From the NCBI GenBank assembly GCA_018242295.1, contig JAFECE010000010.1, positions 67,724 through 131,723 of the forward strand: DNA of 64,000 nt. Direction: 5' to 3'. A model generated the notes under the pieces. The model did not search any database, was not told the DNA's origin, and was given only the letters and a program-made list of their open reading frames with translations. Shown piece by piece: positions 51,672 through 60,204 of this stretch (positions are counted from its first letter, which is position 1; every line of letters begins with the position of its first letter). Position numbers and translations under genes: made by a program. The stretch is from Pseudomonadota bacterium (lineage in GTDB: Bacteria; Pseudomonadota; Alphaproteobacteria; Rhizobiales; Hyphomicrobiaceae).

Positions 51672-54600
51672 ATGTCTCTGCCCCGTTTCTCTCTCACGCA
51701 TCCACATTCGGTGGCAGCGATCATTATCCTCGTGTGCCTGCTCGGCTTCGGTGCGGTGTCGCGCATGCCGACGGACATTTTTCCCGAAATCAATATTCCT
51801 GTGGTCAGTGTTGTTTGGACCTACAGCGGGATGAGCGCTGAAGAAATGCAGGACCGTATCCTCATCAAGCACGAGCGGCAGATGGCATCGCTCGTCGATG
51901 ATATCGAGCGCATCGAAGCGAACAGCTACACGGGTGTCGGCGTTATCAAAGTCTACCTTCACGAGGGCGCGGATGTAAGTCGGGCTATTACGCAGCTTTC
52001 GAGTTGTGCGCAGACGGTTTTGAAGAGCATGCCCCGCAACATCACACCGCCACTCATCGTTCGTTATAGCGCAACCGACGTTTCCGTCATTCAGCTTAGC
52101 CTCGCGAGCCGATTCTTGCCGGATTCCCGTCTGACGGATATCGGTCAACAGGTGCTACGGCCGAATCTCGCGGTCGTGCACGGTGCCCAGGTTCCATATC
52201 CCTACGGCGGCAAAATCCGAGTCATTATGGTGGATCTCGATCCCGCCGCACTACAGGCGCGCGGATTGACGCCTGCCGACGTCTCCGGGGCGCTAGAGAA
52301 ACAGAACATCATCGTTCCGTCGGGCGACGTCAAAGTCGGTGCTAAGGACTATCCCGTGGCGATGAACAACACGCCCGAGGCGATTTCGGCGATTGCAAAT
52401 TTCCCTATCAAGCAAATCGACGGCAAAACGATTTTCGTTCGCGATGTCGCCGATGTTCATGACGGCCACCAAGTTCAAACGAACTCGGTCAGTCAAAACG
52501 GTGCGCCGGGCGCACTCATGCTCGTGCGAAAAACGGGCGGGGCATCGACGCTCGACGTCATAAATGGAGTGAAGTCCGCCCTCCCGGATCTCCGGCGCAT
52601 AATGCCGGGCGGCGTCTCAATCAAAACGATTTTCGATCAGTCGATCTTTGTGAAAGCTGCGCTCGACAGCGTCATCATGGGAGGCTTGATGGCCGCCGGA
52701 TTGACGGCGTTGATGATCCTCTTGTTCCTCGGCAACTGGCGGCTCACGATCATCATTCTGGCATCGATCCCGCTGTCGATCATAGCGGCTTTGCTAATGC
52801 TGTACCTCGCGGGGCAGACATTGAATACGATGACGCTGGGAGGGTTCGCACTTGCCGTCGGCATCCTTGTCGACAATGCGACGGTCGTCATCGAGAATAT
52901 TGAGCGTCATATCGGATTGGGCGAGGGGCTCGAGGAAGCCATTCTCAATGGAACATCGGAAGTCGGAATTCCGACTCTTCTTTCGACGCTCTCGATCGCA
53001 GTCGTTTTCGTTCCGGTCTTTCTTCTTACAGGGACTGCGAAATACCTGTTCTCGCCGCTGTCGTTGTCGGTGATCCTGTCGCTCTTTGCCAGTCTTCTTT
53101 TGTCGTTCACCCTCGTTCCCGTGCTCTTTAAATATCTAATGCGGTCACAGGTTGGAAAGCACGGTAGCAGCCAAACCGATACGAAAAAGGGGACCCGCTT
53201 CAATCCTTTCAGCATCATCCATCGCGGCTTCGAGCGGGGCTTCAGCGCGTTCCGCGAACAATATCGGAATGCCGTTTCTTGGTGCGTCAACCATCCATTG
53301 CCGACGATCGCATCCTTTGCAGTGCTTCTTGGCGCTACCGTGCTCCCGCTAAGAAGTCTCGGAATGGACTTCTTCCCGCAGATCGATGCGGGGCAAATGC
53401 GCCTGCACGTTCGCGCGCCGCCCGGAACCCGGATCGAAGATACGCAAAAGTATTTCGGCGACGTCGAGGAGTCGATACGCAAAATTGTCGGCAACGATCA
53501 GATCGACGTCATTCTGGATAACATCGGATTGCCTTATAGCGGCATCAACATTGCACTGAGCGACACCGCGACGGTCGGACCGATGGACGGCGAGATCTTG
53601 GTGTCCTTGAAGGAAAAGCATACATCGACACCGGTTCACATTGCTAACCTTCGCCGAAAACTGCCCCGCCTTTTTCCCGAGCTTCAGTTCTTTTTCCAAC
53701 CGGCCGACATCGTCAATCAGGTATTGAATTTCGGTCAACCGGCACCGATCGACATTCGTGTCTCAGGACCCGATTCCGATAAGGCGTTTGCGCTCGCCTC
53801 GAAAATTGCTCGTGATTTGAAGTCGGTGCCTGGTGTTGCCGACTCTCACGTTTTCCAGGTTCCGGATGCGCCGGCACTCAGGGTTGATGTCGATAGAACC
53901 AAGGCACGAGAGCTGAATCTCGAGCAACATGGGCTGGCGAATGACGTGCTTGTCACGCTCAATTCGAGCGCTCAGGTCTCCCCGAATTTCTGGCTGAACC
54001 CGCACAATAACGTCAGCTACCCACTCGTGGTCCAAACGCCGACATATCGCGTCAATTCGACCAAAGACCTGTGGACGCTTCCTGTCACGGCTCCTGGCGG
54101 CAAAGAGTCCCAGCTGCTGATGAACGTCGCCAAGTTCGGACGCACAAAAGTGCCGATGGTCGTGTCTCAGCTCAACATCGCGCCTGTGTTTGACGTGGAC
54201 GCGGATGTCCAAGGCCGCGATCTCGCTTCGGCGGCGGATGCCATCGATAGCGTTCTCGCAAAGGACCGTCCTGACGCATCAAGTAGCATCAAGGTGACGC
54301 TCAGCGGTCAGATCGAGACGATGCGAGAGAGCTTCACGGGGTTGTTCGGAGGCATGGGGCTAGCGGTTGTCCTCGTCTTCCTACTTCTCGTGATCAACTT
54401 TCAAAGCTGGCTCGATCCGCTCATCGTTCTTATGGCTGTTCCGTTTGCGCTGGCCGGCATCGTCTGGATGCTCTTCATTACGGGCACGCATGTCAGCGTT
54501 CCGGCCCTCATGGGCAGCTTGATGTGCATAGGACTGACCACGGCCAACGGCATTCTGGTCCTAACCTTCGCAAACCAGCAAGCAGAGCAGGGCGTCAGTC

Positions 54601-54866
54601 CGATGCACGCGGCCATAGAGGCCGGCTATACCCGCCTGCGGCCTGTCCTGATGACGGCGGGCGCCATGATCCTTGGCATGATTCCGATGGCACTAGGTGT
54701 TGGTGAAGGTGGCGAGCAGAACGCGCCACTCGCCCGCGCGGTCATCGGCGGTCTTTTGCTGGCAACGGTCGCAACGCTGATCTTCGTTCCCGCGCTATAC
54801 CGGCTTTTGCGCCGCGACACGTCTCGGAAAACAGAACACGGGAGGATGCCTCTTGCGCATGCTTAG
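51672..54866 (+). CDS. RND efflux pump, hydrophobe/amphiphile-efflux-like
   Basis: 1064 aa from ATG 51672. First TM and PTDIFPEINIPVVSVVWTYSGMSAEEM at the start, VGILVDNATVVIENI in TM4 with a single Asp (no second adjacent Asp), duplicate halves with a second set of helices, GMDFFPQIDAGQMRL and ALMGSLMCIGLTTANGILVL near the end. The VDNAT motif marks a branch distinct from AcrB and CzcA. Substrate unknown. Adaptor and outer-membrane factor follow, overlapping by 14 bases and TGATG. Confidence 0.88.
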   Translation: MSLPRFSLTHPHSVAAIIILVCLLGFGAVSRMPTDIFPEINIPVVSVVWTYSGMSAEEMQDRILIKHERQMASLVDDIERIEANSYTGVGVIKVYLHEGADVSRAITQLSSCAQTVLKSMPRNITPPLIVRYSATDVSVIQLSLASRFLPDSRLTDIGQQVLRPNLAVVHGAQVPYPYGGKIRVIMVDLDPAALQARGLTPADVSGALEKQNIIVPSGDVKVGAKDYPVAMNNTPEAISAIANFPIKQIDGKTIFVRDVADVHDGHQVQTNSVSQNGAPGALMLVRKTGGASTLDVINGVKSALPDLRRIMPGGVSIKTIFDQSIFVKAALDSVIMGGLMAAGLTALMILLFLGNWRLTIIILASIPLSIIAALLMLYLAGQTLNTMTLGGFALAVGILVDNATVVIENIERHIGLGEGLEEAILNGTSEVGIPTLLSTLSIAVVFVPVFLLTGTAKYLFSPLSLSVILSLFASLLLSFTLVPVLFKYLMRSQVGKHGSSQTDTKKGTRFNPFSIIHRGFERGFSAFREQYRNAVSWCVNHPLPTIASFAVLLGATVLPLRSLGMDFFPQIDAGQMRLHVRAPPGTRIEDTQKYFGDVEESIRKIVGNDQIDVILDNIGLPYSGINIALSDTATVGPMDGEILVSLKEKHTSTPVHIANLRRKLPRLFPELQFFFQPADIVNQVLNFGQPAPIDIRVSGPDSDKAFALASKIARDLKSVPGVADSHVFQVPDAPALRVDVDRTKARELNLEQHGLANDVLVTLNSSAQVSPNFWLNPHNNVSYPLVVQTPTYRVNSTKDLWTLPVTAPGGKESQLLMNVAKFGRTKVPMVVSQLNIAPVFDVDADVQGRDLASAADAIDSVLAKDRPDASSSIKVTLSGQIETMRESFTGLFGGMGLAVVLVFLLLVINFQSWLDPLIVLMAVPFALAGIVWMLFITGTHVSVPALMGSLMCIGLTTANGILVLTFANQQAEQGVSPMHAAIEAGYTRLRPVLMTAGAMILGMIPMALGVGEGGEQNAPLARAVIGGLLLATVATLIFVPALYRLLRRDTSRKTEHGRMPLAHA

Positions 54867-56172
54867 AAAAGACGAGACGTCCGCAAATGCCGCTCAATTG
54901 GAAGCCTCGGAAGCTGATCCGCTAGCGCCCGCGGATTTTCCACCGAAAGAATGTCTCGCAAAAGTCGCAACGGAGGGATATCCGAAATCGACCGGACGCT
55001 GGCTGATGTTTACTGCACTCGTCATTGTGTTTGGATTGACGGCCGCATTCTTCGAAGTCAGCCGTATCAGAGCGCGTGAGGCTGATAGTCTCGAGCAGGA
55101 AACGCGAAAAGCAGCAGCGACGTTGCCTTTGGTCGATGTGGCGACTGCAAGTGCGGGCCCAACATTCAAGTCGCTTGTTCTTCCGGGCGATACAGCGGCA
55201 TGGTACCGAACGACGCTCTACTCGCGGGTCAATGGGTATCTTGCCGATTGGAAGGTCGACATCGGCGACCGGGTGAAGAAGGGGCAATTGCTGGCAACAA
55301 TCGAGACGCCGGATCTGGACGCCCAGTTGGCTGCTGCGCGCGCCGAATTGGAAGCCGCGAAAGCGGAGGCGAAGGTCCGACACGCAGATGCCGATTTTGC
55401 AAGAAGCAGCTATGATCGTTGGCGTGATTCGCCGAAAGGCGTTGTTTCGGACCAAGAACGCGAAGAGAAAAAAGCCGCGAATGATAGCAGCATTGCCAAG
55501 CTCAATGCCGCGACAGCACAAGTCGCCGTGGATCAGGCCAAGGTTGATGGGTTGATGACGCTTACGCAGTATAAGAACGTCGCAGCACCATTCGATGGGC
55601 TCATCACGGAGCGTCGCGTTGATCCCGGCGACTTGGTAACCGCGGGAAGCTCGACGAGCACGTCACCTCTCTTCGTCATCCAGCAGACGGACAAGATTCG
55701 CATCTTTTCGCGCGTCCCACAGGACGTTGCCGAGCGACTTTCCGTTGGATCATCCGTTAAGGTCATGACCGCCGATGGCGCGGACCGCGCTTACGACGGC
55801 ACGATCGCGCGCACGACCGGCTCAGTCGATCCACATGCGCGGACAATGCTTATTGAAGTGGTTCTTCCAAACTCGAACTGTACGATTTCGCCGGGAATGT
55901 ACGTCCGCACCGAATTCCAGGTGGCGCAGGCGCCGAGTATCGAAGTGCCGGCCGCGGCAATCCTGTTTCGTGCCAAGGGACCCCAAGTCGCCGTCGTCGA
56001 AGATGGAAAGATCATTTTCAAGAACGTGACGATTGCAAGCGATGACGGCGATAACGTCGAACTCGCTTCGGGCATCAAAGTTGGAGATCGCGTGGCGCTC
56101 AACATCAATAGCCAAATCTCGGACGGCGACAAAGTCGCGATCAACAACGATACGCCCAAGGCTCAGAGCTGA
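54853..56172 (+). CDS. RND efflux periplasmic adaptor
   Basis: 439 aa, TTG 54853 with GGAGGA (54841-54846) at optimal spacing; ATG 54859 is possible. A single N-terminal membrane helix (about residues 50-70) rather than a cleaved signal, then lipoyl half (YSRVNGYLADWKVDIGDRVKKGQLLATIETP), coiled hairpin with Ala/Lys/Glu helices, second half VAAPFDGLITERRVDPGDLV, beta-barrel and a C-terminal domain. Standard MFP. Confidence 0.88.
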   Translation: MRMLRKDETSANAAQLEASEADPLAPADFPPKECLAKVATEGYPKSTGRWLMFTALVIVFGLTAAFFEVSRIRAREADSLEQETRKAAATLPLVDVATASAGPTFKSLVLPGDTAAWYRTTLYSRVNGYLADWKVDIGDRVKKGQLLATIETPDLDAQLAAARAELEAAKAEAKVRHADADFARSSYDRWRDSPKGVVSDQEREEKKAANDSSIAKLNAATAQVAVDQAKVDGLMTLTQYKNVAAPFDGLITERRVDPGDLVTAGSSTSTSPLFVIQQTDKIRIFSRVPQDVAERLSVGSSVKVMTADGADRAYDGTIARTTGSVDPHARTMLIEVVLPNSNCTISPGMYVRTEFQVAQAPSIEVPAAAILFRAKGPQVAVVEDGKIIFKNVTIASDDGDNVELASGIKVGDRVALNINSQISDGDKVAINNDTPKAQS

Positions 56173-57704
56173 TGGTGGGTCGGGGGGGACTTAGATTTCT
56201 GCTTGCGATCCTGACCGGTGGGCTATCGGGGTGCGCAGTTGGGCCTGATTACCTGGTCCCGCGTATTGGCGTGCCGGGAATCTTCACGACCAGTAGTATC
56301 GTCGATAAAGGCATGGCCGGGTCGATTATCCAATCCGCGTCGCCCGAGATCGTACGCTGGTGGACGCTCCTCAAGGACCCTCAACTCGGATCACTCATCG
56401 AACGCGCTATCGCGGCCAATCCGGACGTCGAGATTGCCGCCGACCACATCCGTGCCGCACGCGCGAATGAAGTCGCGGTCCGCGGTCTCGCCTTACCCGG
56501 CATCGAGGCCAATGCGGCAGCCGGTCGCGGTACGGGCACAAACTCGACGAAGGGTCGTGTGGCCGGCCCACTCAATGCCGCGACGAACACCTCTGGCCTC
56601 AAAGAGATCACGCACGTCGCCGGTTTCGACGCCGGCTGGGAACTCGACCTTTTTGGCAAAGACAAGCGCGCGTACGAGGCGGCACAATATTCGACGGACG
56701 TCGCGATCGAGCAACGCCACGCCATTCTCGTTTCCGTTGTGGCTGAGGTTGCCAAATCCTACATTGAGACGCGCGGCGTCCAAGCCAAGATCAAGGCATC
56801 GAACGAGAGCGTCGCTCGCGCACAGAAGACTTACGATCTGATGAAGACGCGGTTCGACCGCGGTTTGACGAACGAACTCGATATGAAGCTCGCGTCGCGT
56901 CAGCTCGCTACGCTCAGGGCCGAGCTCGCGCCACTCGCCGCCGACGAATTCGCCAGCTGCGCACGCATCGCAGTTCTCCTCGGCGCGTATTCCGGTGGCA
57001 TTTGCCAGGAACTGAAGAGCGTCAAGAAAATTCCGGAAACTCCCGATCGTCTGAAGACAAGTTTGCCTGTTGACGTGATCCGTCGGCGGCCGGACGTGCG
57101 GGCAGCGGAGCGGCAGCTTGCCGTCGAGACAGCAAGGATCGGTGTCGCCGTCGCTGAGCTATTCCCGCGCTTGCAGATTACGGCCGGCGGTGGCCTTCAA
57201 GGGCAAGGCCTTGGCGTCGTGCCGGTCGTGACCAAGAGCATCTACTCCGTCGGACCGTCGGTCTATTGGCCGCTGCTTGATTTCGGTACGCTCGACTCGC
57301 TGGTGCACATCCAACAGCTGCAGGCCGACGCGCAATATTTGACTTATAAGCGCGTGATCATCTCAAGCGTCGAGGAGGTCAACGTTGCGCTGTCACGATA
57401 TCGGGCCGCAATGGCGACTCTCCAATCGCTCGCAAAAGCCGTCAAGGAGAGCAAGGGTGCCGTTGATCTTTCGACCGCCCGTTACGATCGAGGCGTCACC
57501 GATTCCCTCTATGTGCTCGATGCCGAACGTCAAGACGATGAGCTTGAGCTTCAATACGTCCAGGCGAAGGCCGATGCGGCAATTGCCTTCATTGCGGTTT
57601 ACAAGGCGCTTGGAGGCGGCTGGGAAATGTTTGACCAGGACTTGCCGGCGCCCCGCGCTCTTCCAGCTGTTCTCGCGGCTTACGAACATTTGCACGACCG
57701 TTGA
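56172..57704 (+). CDS. RND efflux outer-membrane factor lipoprotein
   Basis: 510 aa, start overlaps the adaptor stop (TGATG). Lipobox GGLSGC followed by AVGPDY, then the two OEP repeats: IVRWWTLLKDPQLGSLIERA and RRRPDVRAAERQLAVETARIGVA. C-terminal KALGGGW...DQ. Completes the tripartite operon; all three components are contiguous, so the pump should be self-sufficient. Confidence 0.9.
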   Translation: MVGRGGLRFLLAILTGGLSGCAVGPDYLVPRIGVPGIFTTSSIVDKGMAGSIIQSASPEIVRWWTLLKDPQLGSLIERAIAANPDVEIAADHIRAARANEVAVRGLALPGIEANAAAGRGTGTNSTKGRVAGPLNAATNTSGLKEITHVAGFDAGWELDLFGKDKRAYEAAQYSTDVAIEQRHAILVSVVAEVAKSYIETRGVQAKIKASNESVARAQKTYDLMKTRFDRGLTNELDMKLASRQLATLRAELAPLAADEFASCARIAVLLGAYSGGICQELKSVKKIPETPDRLKTSLPVDVIRRRPDVRAAERQLAVETARIGVAVAELFPRLQITAGGGLQGQGLGVVPVVTKSIYSVGPSVYWPLLDFGTLDSLVHIQQLQADAQYLTYKRVIISSVEEVNVALSRYRAAMATLQSLAKAVKESKGAVDLSTARYDRGVTDSLYVLDAERQDDELELQYVQAKADAAIAFIAVYKALGGGWEMFDQDLPAPRALPAVLAAYEHLHDR

Positions 57705-57748
57705 AGGACCAGCTCGGCTGCGCTGTTCCTCCGGCAAAGGGCGGCAAA

Positions 57749-58528
57749 TTATTTCGAGGTCGTTGCGATCGATGAGTTCGGCGAATGAAGCAGGGCGTCA
57801 CGAGCTCTCTCAAGCGCGAGCTTGTTTACGATTGCCGCGTTGTTCATTGGATCGACTTCGAGAACATGACCGAAATCGGCTTCGGCGTTCAGCGCGTCGC
57901 CGGCCGCCGCACGTGCATTTCCGCGTGCGATGTAGGCGTTGAGGAAATTCCCGTCGAGAGCGATCGTGCGATCGTAGTCACGGATCGCGTCCTTCCAGCG
58001 GCCGAGCGCCTTAAAGGTATTTCCCCGATTGAAATACAACCGCGGCTCATTGGGCCAGACCTCAAGCGCGCGATTATAGTTTGCAATCGCCCCGTCGAAA
58101 TCACCCTTGGCCTTGTAGATATTCGCTAGGTTGTTGTAAGCGCGGGCGGCGAGCGGATCGATGTTGATCGCCTTGCGGTTGTCCGCTATGGCGCGGTCGT
58201 AGTCTCGCTCCGAAGCAAAGGCGATCGCGCGTGCTTCATAGGCATCGGCGTCTCGCGGCGAGAGCGCGATCGCGGCATTGAAGTCGGAGATGGCCTTTCC
58301 AAGGTCATTCGTCGCGAAATAGGCGAGACCGCGATTGATGTAGGCGATTTTGACCTTCGTGGAATCTGAAGAGCCGCTCTCGATCACTACCGTGCATGCG
58401 AAGACATGCTGTGCCGGAGTCGGCGCATCGGCACATGGGTCGGTACGTTCAGCAAATGCGGCGGCCGACGACAAGCATGCTCCGGCAAGCATCGCGAAAA
58501 CGTTGGTCGATGTGCGCAACAAACGCAT
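57749..58528 (-). CDS. secreted TPR-repeat protein
   Basis: 259 aa from ATG 58528 (GGAGACG upstream). Signal peptide (VFAMLAGACLSSAAAFA), then about five tetratricopeptide repeats with the pattern W-LG-Y-A-F-A-P (for example AYINRGLAYFATNDLGKAIS, AYNNLANIYKAKGDFDGAI, LYFNRGNTFKALGRWKDAI). Probably a periplasmic scaffold. It is convergent with the outer-membrane factor and divergent from the beta-barrel gene at 58750. Confidence 0.85.
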   Translation of the reverse strand: MRLLRTSTNVFAMLAGACLSSAAAFAERTDPCADAPTPAQHVFACTVVIESGSSDSTKVKIAYINRGLAYFATNDLGKAISDFNAAIALSPRDADAYEARAIAFASERDYDRAIADNRKAINIDPLAARAYNNLANIYKAKGDFDGAIANYNRALEVWPNEPRLYFNRGNTFKALGRWKDAIRDYDRTIALDGNFLNAYIARGNARAAAGDALNAEADFGHVLEVDPMNNAAIVNKLALERARDALLHSPNSSIATTSK

Positions 58529-58749
58529 TTCGCATCGTCTCCGATAATATCGCAAGCGATGTCGGTTGCCGGATTGGTTTCGAAACAGTCCCGGACATCT
58601 TCCACTCCCTCATGGTCCTGCCCGGTGCTGTTGGATTTTCAAAGATCCGTATGAATACGGAGCAGTCTTTTCGGAGGGTGCGCTACCGATACGACGGCAA
58701 CTGGTCTCTCGCGATATAGCGATACGGCAATAGATATCGGGGGACACCT

Positions 58750-59694
58750 ATGTGGAAATTGAAGACTTTTGGCACGCGGCTCGCTTTGAGTGCACTTTGC
58801 GCGTCACCGGCCGCAGCTGGCGAATTGTCAGGTTTCGCACCACGAGACTTGAGCATGCCAGCGCCAAGCTACCTTGGCGCTGCGTCAGACGAGGGTGCAA
58901 CGGATGCGATACAAGATTTCTTCGCGCGCTGGCAGCAAATTGCGCGGGTCGCCAAAGCTTCGCAGCCGGATTGGATGACGCCGCTCGCCACCGTGACGCC
59001 GAGGCTCGAACAGGAGTTTCGTTCCGACCAATTTTTCGAGCACATGGGGAACGGCGGCCATCTCAACGTCTACGATGGAGGAAAAGGTTTTGAATTCATC
59101 CCGACGATGACAAATGAAGTACTGATCAATATTCCACCCTATGATGAACGAACGCACGTCAAACAGGCATCGGGCTGGGGCGATTGGCCCGCTTTCACGA
59201 TCAAGCAGCGTCTCATCAGTGCGAACAAGCAAGACGGCGACTACATCGTGACCGCTTTCTTCGGGGTCCAAGCGCCGACGGGCGACATTCCTTTTACCAA
59301 TGATGCATGGGTCGTTACGCCGACGCTCGCTGCGGGCAAGGGGTGGGGTGATTTTGACATTCAAGCGACCGTTGGCGTTCCAATTCCCCTCGAGCATGAA
59401 GATGAGATTGGAACCTCGATCGTGACGAACGTCGCCTTACAGTACCACCTCGGCAAGTACTTCTGGCCCGAGTTTGAAGTCAACTATACCCATTGGGTCG
59501 ACGGCGCGCGCAGCGGCAAGGATCAGCTGTTCCTAACGCCAGGGCTTGTCCTCGGTCGGTTCAAGGTTTGCGACGACAGCAATTTGATTATCGGTGCTGG
59601 CTATCAGTTCGCGGTCACGCCGAAAACCACTTCTCCGGTCCTCACGCCGACTTACGACAGCAACTGGATCATCACGACGAGGCTTTCATTCTGA
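58750..59694 (+). CDS. outer-membrane beta-barrel protein of unknown role
   Basis: 314 aa, ATG 58750. Signal peptide (ALSALCASPAAAG), and the C-terminal part is made of alternating strands ending in RLSF, an outer-membrane-type C-terminus (Phe). The middle has GWGDWPAFTIKQRLIS and DGARSGKDQLFLTPGLVLG segments as in MetA/phenol-degradation-like transporters. Function unclear. Its promoter is shared with the TPR gene region. Confidence 0.7.
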   Translation: MWKLKTFGTRLALSALCASPAAAGELSGFAPRDLSMPAPSYLGAASDEGATDAIQDFFARWQQIARVAKASQPDWMTPLATVTPRLEQEFRSDQFFEHMGNGGHLNVYDGGKGFEFIPTMTNEVLINIPPYDERTHVKQASGWGDWPAFTIKQRLISANKQDGDYIVTAFFGVQAPTGDIPFTNDAWVVTPTLAAGKGWGDFDIQATVGVPIPLEHEDEIGTSIVTNVALQYHLGKYFWPEFEVNYTHWVDGARSGKDQLFLTPGLVLGRFKVCDDSNLIIGAGYQFAVTPKTTSPVLTPTYDSNWIITTRLSF

Positions 59695-59782
59695 TGACGT
59701 CCGTCGCGTAGTTCTCAAAATCATTGGACGCCCAGTGATTGGGGCTGACCGCGATAGTGAAGGGCGAGGTGTGGACGATTTC

Positions 59783-59910
59783 CTAGTTTGCCGCGGTTTC
59801 AGCGACCGGTGTTACTAGTCCTTGCCGCATGCAAAAATAGACCAACTCGATGTCGCAACGGACGCCGAGTTTCGGCCGCGTTGGATGTCACCACGACAGT
59901 GCCCTGCGGC
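59783..59910 (-). pseudogene. decayed C-terminus of a NarL/LuxR-type regulator
   Basis: Minus-strand sequence ending at TAG 59783-59785 encodes KLGVRCDIELVYFCMRQGL, a typical end of LuxR-type HTH domains (KLGVRSDIELVYFALRQG). Just upstream, around 59890-59905, TVVVTSN resembles the preceding TV..H.SNI helix but in a different frame, with an in-frame TGA between, so the gene is broken by an indel. No receiver domain is visible. The rest of 59911-60204 has no gene. Confidence 0.55.
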
Positions 59911-60204
59911 GGCCCCTAGTAGAAAATGGGCCTTGCGGCTGCAAGGCCATCGTCGACGAAGAAACGGCAAATCGAAAGGAACCAGTCCGGGGTCCCGACC
60001 GACAGCGTTATCTCAGCAAAGTCCGACGCAGGCCCCAGAGCTGATATTTGCCAACGAAAAGACAATTTTTCGGCTGGCATTCGGTCCGCTTCCGATTCAC
60101 TTGGCGCGCTCAAAAATTAGCTGTCAGCCCCTTAAAATTATTTTTGCGCGGCCGAGCTAACCCTTTCGGGTGCAGTGTCCTTCGTTGGCCAGCCGTCACA
60201 TGCA

